Counted from the first letter of the stretch, positions 8,455 through 18,440 are shown. The stretch: 37,087 bases of DNA from Clostridiales bacterium (GCA_017649745.1 JAGCGE010000138.1:1-37087); one strand, 5' to 3'. Numbers and translations: made by a program. The notes: generated from the letters alone by a model not told the origin.

Positions 8455-10245
8455 TTAAACTCCTCCTTCATCTTCCTGAGACTGAGTCTTAAGACATTCA
8501 GTCGGTATGGAGATAATAACCGCCATACCAATACCCTGTTCGCTCTCAATAAAGAACTTAGCTTTCTCGTTAAACATCATCTTCATACGGAGACAGGCGT
8601 TAAGGATACCTACATGCTTGACCATCTTGATCGTATCGATCGTAACTGTATTCATGAGCTTAGATAGTCTTGCTACTTCGAGATCCTTCATTCCGTCTCC
8701 CGTATCTTCGACCTCGATAAAGAGATTCTCTTTAGCTTCGTCTCTATATACCTTAACAAAGATCCAGCCCTGTGTGGACTTTGATTCGATTCCGTGAACG
8801 CATGCATTCTCTACGAATGTAACGAGTGTGAGCTTAGGGATCATGAAATTCTCGCAGCCCTCTTCTATGTCGATATCGAAAGACAGCCTGTCTCCGAATC
8901 TGTAACTCTGGAGCTGGAGATATGCTTCGATGAATTCGGCTTCTGCGCCGATAGTAACGGAGTCTTCCTGCCAGTCAACGTTCTGACGTTCCATGACTGC
9001 GAGCTTTTCAACCATCTCGGCTGTCTCGTCTTCACCTTTAAGGATACTGTGCATCCTTATGCTCTCTAATGCATTAAACAGGAAGTGCGGATTGATCTGG
9101 CTCTGAAGAGCGAGAAGTTCGGCGTTCTTACGCGCGATATCGTTCTCCTGCTCTTTTAATTTCTCTTTATAGATAGTATTGGTAAGTTCATTATTAAGTC
9201 TTACCATCTTGTTATAGTTCTTCATAAGTTCAGCGATCTCATCCGTACCTTCGATCTGTTTGATCGTCCTGAACGTCTGATGCTTGCCTCCGACGAATGC
9301 GTCCTGGAGTTTGTTGATCCTCTTGATGATCGAATTCTCGATGAGCTTCATGATAAGAAGCGGGAGAACAAAAGTAACGATCATCATTACGATGAGAAGC
9401 TTGATATTACTCCTGAACACCGAGAAGATCGTGATATCTTCGCTAAAGGAATAGAGCGTGAACTTCGTGTTCAGACTATAGAAATCGTAGGTGGTACTGT
9501 AGCGCTCATCCTCAAATCTTTCCATGATCTTTGAATAAGCAAGATTCTCTCGCTCGCTCGAAAACGCTACGTAATCATCGTTAACGATAACATAGATAGA
9601 GGATGTAGTCGGGATAGACCTGAGGTTCTCGGCTATGGTACTTGTCATATTCGTGATCGTGATGATCTTTTCCGATCTGGAATTCGCATTCTTGATACGC
9701 TTACAGTAGATATACTTTCTCTGCTCGGTATATCTCTCAGTCTTATCCGTAAAGACCAGCAATGCTTCATCTCTTCCTGACTCTCTGAAAAGTCTGTACC
9801 ATTGCTCGCCTTCAGCTGTAGATAATTGTCTGAAATAATTACCGTTACGGATAGTCGGATTATCTGCATAGATAACGATCTTATCATTTCTGAGACTGAT
9901 GAGAGATTTAAAGAATGAATCTCTTACATAATCATAGTAAGCACAATAATACTCATAAGGATCCGAATAACTCTTATCGAGAAGATTCGAGATCATCGTG
10001 TTCTCATCGATAGCTCGTGCGAGCATTATGTCGTAGTCAGAAAGCGATTTGATCTGCTGTTCATATGCAGCGATCTCCTGCTTACGTGCGAATTCGTAAT
10101 TACTTTTCTCTTCGGTTACGAGAGCTCTTAAGATGATACCGTCGGTAACGAATATAGGAATGATTACACAACAAATATAGATAACAAGAAACTTACTGTT
10201 CAGATTCAGTCTGCTCAGAAGCCTGCTTGTTGAATTCCTTATCAT
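8455..10245 (-). CDS. Sensor histidine kinase of the YesM type
   Basis: 596 residues. Helix 1 (about 18-40) and helix 2 (about 281-302) enclose a 240-residue extracellular sensor region. A HAMP-like stretch (303-355) and coiled coil (355-380) lead to the His_kinase motif QINPHFLFN with phospho-acceptor His387, then the ATPase domain with N-box Asn480 (FVENACVHG) and EDTGDGM. All catalytic elements are present. The N-terminal sensor is of the YesM type, in which ligands are often sugars, sometimes presented by a binding protein. The gene begins 24 bases after araD with GGGGGAG as ribosome site and so belongs to the arabinose operon, which would let the regulators amplify their own expression. 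Confidence 0.95.
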   Translation of the reverse strand: MIRNSTSRLLSRLNLNSKFLVIYICCVIIPIFVTDGIILRALVTEEKSNYEFARKQEIAAYEQQIKSLSDYDIMLARAIDENTMISNLLDKSYSDPYEYYCAYYDYVRDSFFKSLISLRNDKIVIYADNPTIRNGNYFRQLSTAEGEQWYRLFRESGRDEALLVFTDKTERYTEQRKYIYCKRIKNANSRSEKIITITNMTSTIAENLRSIPTTSSIYVIVNDDYVAFSSERENLAYSKIMERFEDERYSTTYDFYSLNTKFTLYSFSEDITIFSVFRSNIKLLIVMMIVTFVLPLLIMKLIENSIIKRINKLQDAFVGGKHQTFRTIKQIEGTDEIAELMKNYNKMVRLNNELTNTIYKEKLKEQENDIARKNAELLALQSQINPHFLFNALESIRMHSILKGEDETAEMVEKLAVMERQNVDWQEDSVTIGAEAEFIEAYLQLQSYRFGDRLSFDIDIEEGCENFMIPKLTLVTFVENACVHGIESKSTQGWIFVKVYRDEAKENLFIEVEDTGDGMKDLEVARLSKLMNTVTIDTIKMVKHVGILNACLRMKMMFNEKAKFFIESEQGIGMAVIISIPTECLKTQSQEDEGGV

Positions 10246-10269
10246 CTACTCTCCCCCAAAGATCAGTAC

Positions 10270-10965
10270 TCAGTTCTGTCCGTAATAAGCATTTGCTCCG
10301 TGTTTTCGGAAATAATGCTTGTCCTGGATCTCCTGAGGAGCAGGCTGAACATCTTTATTGATGATCTCTGTCCTGAATGCCATCTTGGCTACTTCTTCGA
10401 GTACTACTGCGTTATGAACTGCTTCGTGGCCATCCTTACCCCATGTGAAAGGACCGTGGTTCGTGCAAAGAACACCAGGAACTGCCTCGTAGTCGATGCC
10501 ACGTTTATTGAATTCCTCAGCGATGACCTCACCTGTGTTATGCTCATAGTTCTCAGCGATCTCGTCCTTTGTAAGAGATCTTGCGCATGGGATACTGCCG
10601 TAGAAATAATCTGCATGTGTTGTTCCGTAACAAGGGATATCACGTCCGCTCTGTGCCCATGAAGTAGCGAAAGAGGAATGTGTATGTACTACGCCGCCGA
10701 TATTAGGGAATTTCTTGTAAAGAAGGATGTGAGTTGGAGCATCCGAAGATGGTTTCATAGTACCTTCAACTCTGTTGCCGTCAAGATCAAGGACTACCAT
10801 ATCTTCAGGCTTCATATCCTCATAAGGAACACCGGAAGGCTTAATGACTACAAGTCCTTTCTCTCTGTCGATCTCACTTACGTTACCCCATGTAAATGTG
10901 ATAAGTCCGTGCTTCGGAAGGAGCATATTAGCTTCGTAAACTCTTTTCTTCATCTCTTCTAACAT
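10270..10965 (-). CDS. araD: L-ribulose-5-phosphate 4-epimerase
   Basis: Converts L-ribulose 5-phosphate to D-xylulose 5-phosphate, the last step of the arabinose pathway. From the ATG at 10965 the protein is 231 residues, the length of the E. coli enzyme, and its first residues [19 protein letters not shown] align with that enzyme's start. A GAGG ribosome site lies nine bases upstream. An alternative GTG five codons earlier (10980) overlaps the kinase stop by four bases but lacks a ribosome site. Metal ligands His94 and His96 (VVHTHSSFA) and His170 ([10 protein letters not shown]) are present, as are Asp75 and Asp119, the SGVPY phosphate-binding region, and the C-terminal HGANAYYGQ. It follows the FGGY kinase gene closely in the operon. 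Confidence 0.96.
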   Translation of the reverse strand: MLEEMKKRVYEANMLLPKHGLITFTWGNVSEIDREKGLVVIKPSGVPYEDMKPEDMVVLDLDGNRVEGTMKPSSDAPTHILLYKKFPNIGGVVHTHSSFATSWAQSGRDIPCYGTTHADYFYGSIPCARSLTKDEIAENYEHNTGEVIAEEFNKRGIDYEAVPGVLCTNHGPFTWGKDGHEAVHNAVVLEEVAKMAFRTEIINKDVQPAPQEIQDKHYFRKHGANAYYGQN

Positions 10966-10976
10966 ATCGTCAAACC

Positions 10977-12572
10977 TCACTTAATAAGTATCTCTGTAGC
11001 TTTTTTCTCGATCTCGAGACCAGGAACATATTTATCCATGAACTTCTCGAATCCATCGATGTCAGCCTTATCAGCCATGAGCTCAGTTGCCTTAGCCTTA
11101 GCGAAGATCTCCTTATCAAGGAACTCTTCAAGTGTAGGATAAAGGCTCTTCTTAGCTGCATAAAGAGCAAGGACTGAGATACCCCAAGCACCGCCCTCGC
11201 CTGCTGTCGTAAGAAGACAGATAGGAGCATTGATAGCTGCGGAGCATACTGTCTGGCCGGCTACAGGAGTCTTAAAGAATCCACCATGACCGAACATCTT
11301 CTTGATCGTAACCTTCTCTTCAAGAGTGAGGATGTTCATACCTATCCTTAATGATGCAAGAGCGGAATAAAGATGCATTCTCATAAAGTTCTGAATAGTG
11401 AAATTGTCGTTTGCATTTCTTACAAAGAGAGGACTTCCGTTCATGAAACCTGTTACAGGCTCACCTGAAAGGTAGTTGTAATAGATAAGTCCGCCGCAGT
11501 CCTTGTCGCCGTCAAGCGCGCATCCGTAGAGCTTAGTGAACAAGTCGCCCTTATCAAGATCTACTCCCATGAGCTTAGCGAACTGATCGAAAAGGTCTGC
11601 CCATGCATTGATCTCAGAAGTACAGTTGTTACAGTGAACCATGGCAACAGGAGCACCTGATGGTGTTGTTACCATATCGATCTCTCTGTGAAGCTTGGAA
11701 AGTGCTTTCTTAAGTACGACCATAGCGAAAACAGAAGTACCTGCTGAGATATTACCTGTCTCAGGAGCTACGGAATTAGTAGCTACCATACCTGTTCCTG
11801 CGTCACCTTCCGGTGGGCAAAGGAGGATTCCCTCTTCGAGATCTCCTGCAGGATCGAGAAGGAGTGCGCCTTCTTTAGTGAGCTTACCAGCATCTTCGCC
11901 TGCATTGAGGACCTTAGGAAGGATACCCTTAAGAGTCCATGGGAAGTTCTTGTCTGCTACAAGACCGTCAAAGATCGAGAGCATCTTGGAATCATAATCC
12001 AACTTCTCGGAATCGATCGGGAACATACCTGATGCATCACCTACACCAAGAACCTTGGATCCTGTGAGCTTATAGTGTACAAGACCGGCAAGAGTCGTAA
12101 GGAAGGAGATATCCTTAACATGCTCTTCACCGTTTAATATTGCCTGGTAAAGATGAGCGATGCTCCATCTCTGAGGAATGTTGAAATCAAATGCATCTGT
12201 GAGCTTGTCAGCTGCCTCTTCAGTAATGGTATTTCTCCATGTTCTGAAAGGAACGAGGAGTTCATCCTTGTCGTTTAACGCAACGTATCCGTGCATCATG
12301 GCAGAAAAACCGATAGCAGCGAAAGACTTGATAGCTACACCGTACTTGTTCTTTACGTTCTTCTTAAGATCTGCATAAGCATTCTGAAGACCGCACCAGA
12401 TTGCTTCTTCGGAATATGTCCAGATTCCGTCAACGTAATCGTTCTCCCATGTGTGATCACCAAACTCGATAGGATTACCCTGAAGATCGGTCAACACAGC
12501 CTTAATTCTGGTAGAACCGAATTCGATACCGAGAACTATCTTACCTTCAGATATCATTTCGTTAATTTCCAT
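10977..12572 (-). CDS. FGGY-family sugar kinase, probable L-ribulokinase
   Basis: 531 residues with the FGGY two-domain ATPase fold: N-terminal phosphate loop [15 protein letters not shown], a GFSAMMHGY strand, the catalytic-Asp region GDAGTG (Asp257), and a second phosphate loop [10 protein letters not shown]. It belongs to a Clostridia/Bacteroides group distinct from E. coli AraB and from XylB; the xylulokinase substrate signature is replaced by FRTWRNT. Its place directly before araD makes L-ribulose the most likely substrate, giving L-ribulose 5-phosphate, but D-xylulose cannot be excluded by sequence alone. GAGG seven bases before the ATG supports the start. It lies 13 bases after the zinc-ribbon gene, in the arabinose operon. 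Confidence 0.88.
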   Translation of the reverse strand: MEINEMISEGKIVLGIEFGSTRIKAVLTDLQGNPIEFGDHTWENDYVDGIWTYSEEAIWCGLQNAYADLKKNVKNKYGVAIKSFAAIGFSAMMHGYVALNDKDELLVPFRTWRNTITEEAADKLTDAFDFNIPQRWSIAHLYQAILNGEEHVKDISFLTTLAGLVHYKLTGSKVLGVGDASGMFPIDSEKLDYDSKMLSIFDGLVADKNFPWTLKGILPKVLNAGEDAGKLTKEGALLLDPAGDLEEGILLCPPEGDAGTGMVATNSVAPETGNISAGTSVFAMVVLKKALSKLHREIDMVTTPSGAPVAMVHCNNCTSEINAWADLFDQFAKLMGVDLDKGDLFTKLYGCALDGDKDCGGLIYYNYLSGEPVTGFMNGSPLFVRNANDNFTIQNFMRMHLYSALASLRIGMNILTLEEKVTIKKMFGHGGFFKTPVAGQTVCSAAINAPICLLTTAGEGGAWGISVLALYAAKKSLYPTLEEFLDKEIFAKAKATELMADKADIDGFEKFMDKYVPGLEIEKKATEILIK

Positions 12573-12585
12573 AGTTATTTCCTCT

Positions 12586-12828
12586 TTACCATTTTTTATA
12601 CGGGCATCTGCCCTTCTTAAGTGCCGCGCGGATCTCTACATAGCAACCGCATGCAGCACATGTTCCCATATTGAGTTTCTCGCATTCCTTACAGACATTA
12701 AGTCTTTCCGATACGACTTCCTCCGATACCAGGTCCTCCTTCGGAAGAGCACTTAAGCCCTCCTCAATGACCTTACGGTATTGTTCTTCGTTCATCTCCT
12801 TTAAAAGACAACGTCTGCAGATCTTCAT
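12586..12828 (-). CDS. DUF6171-like small zinc-ribbon protein
   Basis: 80 residues with eight cysteines: a CxxC pair at 4/7, a second at 46/49, CxxCxC at 57/60/62, and Cys75. The spacing suggests two zinc sites around a short helical middle (residues 12-45). I believe it matches DUF6171, a clostridial family with no assigned function. It is wedged between the GH51 gene (one base after its stop) and the FGGY kinase (13 bases), so it is transcribed, and probably translated, with the arabinose enzymes. The close spacing suggests coupling, since its own ribosome site is weak. A role in metal handling or nucleic-acid binding would be a guess. Confidence 0.85.
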   Translation of the reverse strand: MKICRRCLLKEMNEEQYRKVIEEGLSALPKEDLVSEEVVSERLNVCKECEKLNMGTCAACGCYVEIRAALKKGRCPYKKW

Positions 12829-12829
12829 A

Positions 12830-14341
12830 TCAGATCTCTACTTCGATCCTCATAACACTTGATGCAGGGATGCTGAAGCAGATCTTGGATCCTTCGAAGC
12901 TGATCTTATCGAAAACTTCTTCCTTAACAGTATCAGGTGCATCGAATGTGTTGAGTGCATCCATCTTGCCGCCAACGATATAAGCCTTTACTGACTTAAC
13001 ATTGCTGCCGAGAAGATCAGAGCAGATATCATATGACTCATCAACGGAAAGGTTAGTAAGAGTAATGTTGATCTTACCGTCCTTAGCCTTAGATACGGAC
13101 TCAGTAAGGTTAGGTACCATGTACTCATCCTCAAGTCCGATCGTCTTAGTATCAAGAGTACTCTCGAGCAAAGTAGCATCCTGATGACAATTATACATCT
13201 TGAAAACATGATATGTTGGAGTTTTTATCATCTTCTCGCCTTCAGTAAGGATAACTGCCTGAAGAACATTTACAAGCTGAGCGATGTTAGCCATCTTTAC
13301 TCTCTTACAGTGCTTGTTGAAGATGTTAAGGTTGATACCAGCAACCAATGCATCACGGATAGTATTCTGCTGATAGAGGAATCCTGGATTGGTTCCTTCT
13401 TCAACATCGTACCAAGTACCCCATTCATCAACCATGAGACCGATCTTACACTCAGGATCATATCTGTCCATGATAGCGGAATGCTTAGTAATGTACTCTT
13501 CCATGTAGAGTGTCTTAGCAAGAGTCATGTACCACTCTTTCTCATTGAACTTTGTGGCACTTCCCTTGTGTGTCCAGTCGTATGGAAGTGTGTAGTAGTG
13601 AAGCGTGATACCGTCAAGGAATCCGTGATTGTCATTCCATGAACCGGATCTCTCGAAGCACTTTGAAAGAAGTGTCTCTGTCCAGTCGTAATCCTTATCT
13701 GAAGGACCTACACCAAGCTTCATTATCTTCTTATCAGGTGAATAATTCTTAACGAATGTCTGGTACTGTCTGTAGAGGTTAGCATAGTACTCAGGAACCA
13801 TGTTTCCTCCGCAACCCCATGTCTCGTTACCGATACCGAAATAGTCAACAGTCCAAGGAGCCTCGTGACCGTTTGCCTTACGAAGATCAGCCATAGGAGA
13901 TACGCCGTCGAATGTCATGTACTCGACCCACTCGCTCATCTCTTTAACTGTACCGCTTCCGATATTACCGTTGATATATGTCTTACAACCGAGCTGCTTA
14001 GCAAGTTCCATGAACTCGTGTGTTCCGAAGCTGTTATCTTCGACTACACCGCCCCAGTTGGTATTGATCATCTTTTTTCGAGATTCCTTAGGACCGATAC
14101 CGTCCATCCAGTGATACTCGTCTGCGAAGCATCCGCCCGGCCAACGAAGGACAGGAACCTTCATCTCCTTAAGTGCTTCAACAACATCATTTCTCATTCC
14201 GTTTGTATTAGGGATATCGGACTTCTCGCCGACATAAACGCCCTCATAGATACATCTTCCGAGATGCTCGGAGAAGTGGCCCTGGATCTCAGGATTGATA
14301 TGACCCAGTTCCTTATTTGTATTAATGTAAAGATTAAACAT
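12830..14341 (-). CDS. abfA: Intracellular alpha-L-arabinofuranosidase, GH51
   Basis: 503 residues, standard length for the bacterial GH51 enzymes that release terminal L-arabinofuranose from arabinan and arabinoxylan oligosaccharides. Visible landmarks: [14 protein letters not shown] near the N-terminus, [15 protein letters not shown] (64-78), acid/base Glu173 in [11 protein letters not shown], His248/Tyr249 in ITLHYY, and nucleophile Glu306 in [11 protein letters not shown]. There is no signal peptide, so it acts on imported oligosaccharides in the cytoplasm, which fits the transporter in the same region. GGAGG five bases before ATG supports the start. It is the first gene of the arabinose operon and has a promoter at 14391-14419. 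Confidence 0.96.
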   Translation of the reverse strand: MFNLYINTNKELGHINPEIQGHFSEHLGRCIYEGVYVGEKSDIPNTNGMRNDVVEALKEMKVPVLRWPGGCFADEYHWMDGIGPKESRKKMINTNWGGVVEDNSFGTHEFMELAKQLGCKTYINGNIGSGTVKEMSEWVEYMTFDGVSPMADLRKANGHEAPWTVDYFGIGNETWGCGGNMVPEYYANLYRQYQTFVKNYSPDKKIMKLGVGPSDKDYDWTETLLSKCFERSGSWNDNHGFLDGITLHYYTLPYDWTHKGSATKFNEKEWYMTLAKTLYMEEYITKHSAIMDRYDPECKIGLMVDEWGTWYDVEEGTNPGFLYQQNTIRDALVAGINLNIFNKHCKRVKMANIAQLVNVLQAVILTEGEKMIKTPTYHVFKMYNCHQDATLLESTLDTKTIGLEDEYMVPNLTESVSKAKDGKINITLTNLSVDESYDICSDLLGSNVKSVKAYIVGGKMDALNTFDAPDTVKEEVFDKISFEGSKICFSIPASSVMRIEVEI

Positions 14342-14380
14342 GCAAACCTCCGCGACATGAATAGTTAGTCCTACGTATTG

Positions 14381-14391
14381 TGTAAATTACA
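14381..14391 (-). promoter_or_regulatory. Small dyad over the predicted start site of the arabinose operon
   Basis: TGTAA-A-TTACA is a perfect 5+5 inverted repeat immediately downstream of the -10 box, a position typical of repressor operators. It is short and could be chance in AT-rich sequence. Confidence 0.3.
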
Positions 14392-14419
14392 TTATGGTAG
14401 GTCAAATTGCAATAAGCAA
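14391..14419 (-). promoter_or_regulatory. Candidate sigma-A promoter of the arabinose operon
   Basis: On the minus strand TTGCTT (14414-14419) and CATAAT (14391-14396) are separated by 17 bases, 50 bases before the GH51 start. The rest of the 194-base divergent region (14342-14535) is AT-rich; a TATAAT on the plus strand at about 14452 lacks a good -35 box. Confidence 0.55.
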
Positions 14420-14535
14420 GAACCATGCTCTTTATTTTAACAGATTATTACCTATAATTTGTCCTGTTGAATATTGATTTTTCCTTGTTTAACATAAATT
14501 TTGTAAAAACAATTTAATGAAGATGAGGGTTTATC

Positions 14536-17508
14536 ATGCTCAAGATCGTCGATACCGAGAACGGAAAAGTTCGTGGGTTTTCAGGTAACAACACAAGAAT
14601 CTCAGTTTTCAAAGGAATACCATTTGCAGCTCCTCCTATAGGAGAGAATCGTTGGAGAGCACCACAGCCTTGCAAGGATTGGGAAGGCATCTATGATGCT
14701 TATGAATTCGCACCAATCTCCATGCAGGATCAGCCTGGTATCGGAACAGATGTATACTGCCGCGAATGGCACGTCGACCCTGATATCGCAATGGATGAAG
14801 ATTGTCTTTATCTTAATGTCTGGACCCCTGCGAAAACAACAGATGACAAACTCCCTGTTCTCGTATGGTTCTTCGGCGGCGCATTCCAGTGGGGATACAC
14901 AGCAGAGATGGAATTCAACGGTGAGCAGCTTGCTAAGCGCGGCATCGTTGTCGTAACAGTAAACTACAGACTTGGCGCATTCGGATTCCTCGCTCATCCT
15001 GAGCTCTTCAGCGAATCACCTGATGCACCTGCTAACTTCGGTAGCCTTGACCAGCAGGCAGGTCTTAAGTGGGTCACAAGAAATATCGCTAACTTCGGCG
15101 GCGATCCTGATAACATCACTATCGCAGGTCAGTCCGCAGGCGGCGGAAGCGTTCTTAACCACCTGACAGCTAAGTCCAGCATTGGTCTTTATAAGAGAGC
15201 AGTTATGTTCTCAGGTATCATCCAGACTCCTTACATGAAGGATGTCGTTATCTCTCCTAGAGAGAAAGAAGACGCATGTTCCAATGGCCAGAAGTTCTTA
15301 GAGACTCTTGGCGTTAAGTCTATTGAAGAAGCACGTAAGCTCGATGCTGCTTTCGTAAGAGAGAAGGCATCCGACTTCAGAAATTCCACGGGCTTCTTCT
15401 TCACTCCAATGATCGATAAAGTATTCCTCGAAGATGACCCATTCAAGCTCTTTGTAGAGGGTAAGCACGCACATGTGCCTCTCATCTCAGGTAACACTTT
15501 CGATGAGTTCCCTAGCTTCATCATGGCAGATTCCAAGGAGGAATTCGAGAGTAAGGCAAGAGCAAGGTTCGGCGCTAAAGCTGACACATTCCTCTCCTTC
15601 CCTGAAGCTCAGGAAAACAACGGCAATCTCTATGCTCCTCTTAAGGGTATCGAGTGTTCCGTTAAGGCAGCATTTAAGCATAACGATCAGCCGAGCTACT
15701 ACTATTGCTTCGAGCCTGATATCCCGGGTGATGATAACCCTGGTACATTCCATTCAGTCGACCTCTGGTTCTTCTTCGATAACCTCCACGAGTGCTGGAG
15801 ACCATTTACGGGAAGACATTATGATCTCGCAAGAAAGATGAGCAATTACTTCGTAAACTTCATCAAGTGCGGAGATCCTAACGGCAACGATGTTGACGAT
15901 ACAGCAATGACAATGTGGAAGCCATATTCTCCTTCTTACAAGAACGAGATGCACTTCACAGCTAATGGTCCTGTAGCTAAGACACAGGACGAGAATCCTC
16001 ATTCCAAATTCCTCGATTTCATCGCTGATTTCTTGGAGGAAGCAGCTCTCGGAACAGAGGTCAAAGCAGACGCTTCTGCAGTTCCTATGATCCAGCTTTA
16101 TGAGGTTCCGAAAAAGCAAGCATTCAATCCGTACCTCCCTTCATGGGAATATGTACCGGACGGCGAGCCATATGTTTTCAATAACAGAGTATATGTATAC
16201 GGTTCACACGACTTCTTTAACGGCGTAGCATTCTGTCCTGGTGACTATGTATCCTGGTCAGCTCCTGTTGATGATCTCGGTAACTGGACATACGAAGGTA
16301 TCACATTCAAGAGATCTGATGACCCTATGAACGGAGATGACAGAGGATGTCTCTACGCTCCTGACGTTACAGTCGGACCTGACGGCAGATATTACATGTA
16401 CTACGTTCTCGATAATCAGAACGTTGTAGCCGTAGCCGTATCCGACACACCTTCAGGACACTTTAAGTTCTATGGTCACGTTCATTATGAAGATGGCACG
16501 CTCCTTGGAAACAAAGAAACTGACGAACCACAGTTCGATCCTGGTGTTCTCACAGAGGGTGATACAACATATCTCTTCACAGGATTCTGCGGACAGACAG
16601 ATGCAAGCCGTCACGGCTGTATGAGAACAGTTCTTGATAAGGACATGCTCACAGTCAAGAAAGCACCTGAGTTCGTTATCCCTAGCACACAGCACAGCAA
16701 GGGTTCTGAATATGAAGGTCATGCATTCTTTGAAGCTCCTTCTATCAGAAAACGCGGCAACATGTATTACCTCATCTATTCTTCAGAGGTAATGCACGAG
16801 CTCTGTTACGCTTATTCAGAAGATATCCTCGGCAAGTTCACATACGGCGGAGTTATCGTAAGTAACTGCGACATGCATATCGACACATATAAGCCAGCTG
16901 ATAAGCCGACAGCTTATGGTGCTAACAACCACGGTAGTATCATTGAGATCAATGGTGAGTGGTATATCTTCTATCACAGACAGACAAACAACGACTGGTA
17001 TTCAAGACAGGGCTGCGCTGAGAAGATCGCTTTCGATGAGAACGGTCAGATCAAGCAGGTCGAGATCACATCCTGTGGTCTTAACGGCGGACCTCTTTCC
17101 GACAAGGGAGAATATGCAGCATACATCGCTTGTAACATTTTCGATGATCGTAATCAGAAATATGTCGGCGAGCATAAGGTTGCTTACATCACTCAGGAAG
17201 GTAAGGACGGCGACGAGAATCTTGGTTATGTAAGAGATATCTTCGACGGCACTACTGTCGGATTCAAGTATTTCGATCTTAAGGATGTTAAGGGTCTCAA
17301 GATCATCACAAGAGGCTACGGTCAGGGTGACTTCGAGATCAGGACTTCGATCGACGGTGATGTAATCGGCATGATCCACGTTGACTTCTGTACAGCATGG
17401 ACTGTCGGAACAGCAGACTTCACGATCGCTGACGGAACATATCCTCTCTACCTTACATTTAAGGGAATGGGAAATCCTTCACTCAAGAGTTTCGAATTCT
17501 TACATTAA
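14536..17508 (+). CDS. Carboxylesterase - GH43 - CBM6-like trifunctional fusion
   Basis: 990 residues, no signal peptide, hence cytoplasmic. Residues 1-505 are a type-B carboxylesterase like p-nitrobenzyl esterase: GIPFAAPP near residue 28, oxyanion loop FFGGAF, and the triad Ser200 (GQSAGG), Glu324 (GNTFDE) and His406 (FHSVDLW). Residues 525-830 are a GH43 five-bladed propeller starting NPYLPSWEYVPDGEP, with catalytic Asp542, Asp610 (LYAPD) and Glu733 (FFEAPS). Residues 860-990 look like a CBM6-type beta-sandwich, usual in this GH43 group. The likely role is to remove acyl or feruloyl esters and arabinose or xylose side groups from imported hemicellulose oligosaccharides. It is divergent from the arabinose operon. 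A GAGGG ribosome site supports the ATG. There is no stop or frameshift between domains. Substrates of both active sites are inferred. Confidence 0.93.
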   Translation: MLKIVDTENGKVRGFSGNNTRISVFKGIPFAAPPIGENRWRAPQPCKDWEGIYDAYEFAPISMQDQPGIGTDVYCREWHVDPDIAMDEDCLYLNVWTPAKTTDDKLPVLVWFFGGAFQWGYTAEMEFNGEQLAKRGIVVVTVNYRLGAFGFLAHPELFSESPDAPANFGSLDQQAGLKWVTRNIANFGGDPDNITIAGQSAGGGSVLNHLTAKSSIGLYKRAVMFSGIIQTPYMKDVVISPREKEDACSNGQKFLETLGVKSIEEARKLDAAFVREKASDFRNSTGFFFTPMIDKVFLEDDPFKLFVEGKHAHVPLISGNTFDEFPSFIMADSKEEFESKARARFGAKADTFLSFPEAQENNGNLYAPLKGIECSVKAAFKHNDQPSYYYCFEPDIPGDDNPGTFHSVDLWFFFDNLHECWRPFTGRHYDLARKMSNYFVNFIKCGDPNGNDVDDTAMTMWKPYSPSYKNEMHFTANGPVAKTQDENPHSKFLDFIADFLEEAALGTEVKADASAVPMIQLYEVPKKQAFNPYLPSWEYVPDGEPYVFNNRVYVYGSHDFFNGVAFCPGDYVSWSAPVDDLGNWTYEGITFKRSDDPMNGDDRGCLYAPDVTVGPDGRYYMYYVLDNQNVVAVAVSDTPSGHFKFYGHVHYEDGTLLGNKETDEPQFDPGVLTEGDTTYLFTGFCGQTDASRHGCMRTVLDKDMLTVKKAPEFVIPSTQHSKGSEYEGHAFFEAPSIRKRGNMYYLIYSSEVMHELCYAYSEDILGKFTYGGVIVSNCDMHIDTYKPADKPTAYGANNHGSIIEINGEWYIFYHRQTNNDWYSRQGCAEKIAFDENGQIKQVEITSCGLNGGPLSDKGEYAAYIACNIFDDRNQKYVGEHKVAYITQEGKDGDENLGYVRDIFDGTTVGFKYFDLKDVKGLKIITRGYGQGDFEIRTSIDGDVIGMIHVDFCTAWTVGTADFTIADGTYPLYLTFKGMGNPSLKSFEFLH

Positions 17509-17572
17509 TGGTGAATAGCCAACTGAATCAGTAAACAGCTTTCTGTCTGCTCCTCATTGGCAGAAAGACTAA

Positions 17573-17610
17573 GAAACCGCTCATCTTCGTGAGCGGTTTC
17601 ATATTTTTTA
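17573..17610 (+). terminator. Rho-independent terminator between convergent genes
   Basis: A perfect 11-bp stem (17573-17583 with 17590-17600, TCTTCG loop) followed by ATATTTTTTA on the plus strand, 65 bases after the esterase-GH43 stop. The T tract overlaps the end of the convergent HlyIII gene, whose transcript may also use the hairpin. A weaker 9-bp hairpin without a T tract precedes it (17539-17567). Confidence 0.88.
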
Positions 17611-18408
17611 TCTTAAGAAATATACAAGTCCGATGAAGTGACATATGGCTCCGAAATCCACCAGGAAGTGCCAGACCATATGTGCGAATTTGTACTTACC
17701 TGCAAAGAAGATCATACCGACCGTGTAGCAGATAGTACCTGACAGAACGAGCCAGAAGCATGGGAGTGAAGCCGCATGGAAGAAGCCCGTGATATAGAAA
17801 ACGATTATCCAGCCGAGCAAGACATAAACTACAACAGAGATTATCTTACTTGCTTTGGACTTGGAATACATAAGTGACTTGAAAAGGATACCTGCGAGGC
17901 ATAGGCACCACTGTGCGATACAAAAACCGATACCGACGCCACCGCCAATAAGTGAAAGCCAAACAGGTGTATATGTTCCTGCGATACATGCAAATACCAT
18001 GCAATGATCAAGCTTACCAGTTACATACTTATGAGTTGTTCCGCGCTTTGTGGAGTGATACCAGGTAGAAGCAAGGAACATAAGAAATGAAGCGACCATA
18101 TAGATGGAGATACCAACTGCATCGATAACTTCCTTGCCGCTCGGAGCATGAATATAAGCTCTAATAGCAGCGTAAGGGATCATTCCGAGGAAGAATACAG
18201 CCATAACACCATGAGTTACGGAGTTACCGATCTCCTCACCTACTGTGCTCTGTGTCTTCTTGAAAGTCTTTACAACACGATTGGAACCTTCATAATCAGA
18301 AAGACTCTCGAGTCCTTCTTCAAGAGCGTCGATATCATGCTTGTTCTCAGCTTTGACATCATCGCTGTTAGTCAGGTATTTTTTCCAAAATTTCTGATTC
18401 TTAGCCAT
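17608..18408 (-). CDS. Hemolysin III (HlyIII/PAQR-like) membrane protein
   Basis: 266 residues; the family norm is about 215. Residues 55-266 carry seven membrane helices and the family signatures GEEIGNSVTHG (59-67), ASTWYHS with His118, a GKLDH motif, and C-terminal HMVWHFLVDFGAICHF, whose His and Asp residues are thought to bind zinc. The first 54 residues are an extra charged, helical cytoplasmic extension. The PAQR family is linked to membrane homeostasis; the haemolysin name is historical, and no toxin role can be inferred. The gene has its own promoter (18441-18469) and GGAG ribosome site, and it converges on the esterase-GH43 gene. Confidence 0.93.
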   Translation of the reverse strand: MAKNQKFWKKYLTNSDDVKAENKHDIDALEEGLESLSDYEGSNRVVKTFKKTQSTVGEEIGNSVTHGVMAVFFLGMIPYAAIRAYIHAPSGKEVIDAVGISIYMVASFLMFLASTWYHSTKRGTTHKYVTGKLDHCMVFACIAGTYTPVWLSLIGGGVGIGFCIAQWCLCLAGILFKSLMYSKSKASKIISVVVYVLLGWIIVFYITGFFHAASLPCFWLVLSGTICYTVGMIFFAGKYKFAHMVWHFLVDFGAICHFIGLVYFLR

Positions 18409-18440
18409 TCAAATCTCCAATCGGTCTTTTTGCATACACC

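Noticed and set aside
10966..10980. GTG at 10980 as start of araD, overlapping the kinase stop by four bases
   Set aside because: The ATG at 10965 has a GAGG site and gives the 231-residue length and N-terminus of known AraD proteins.
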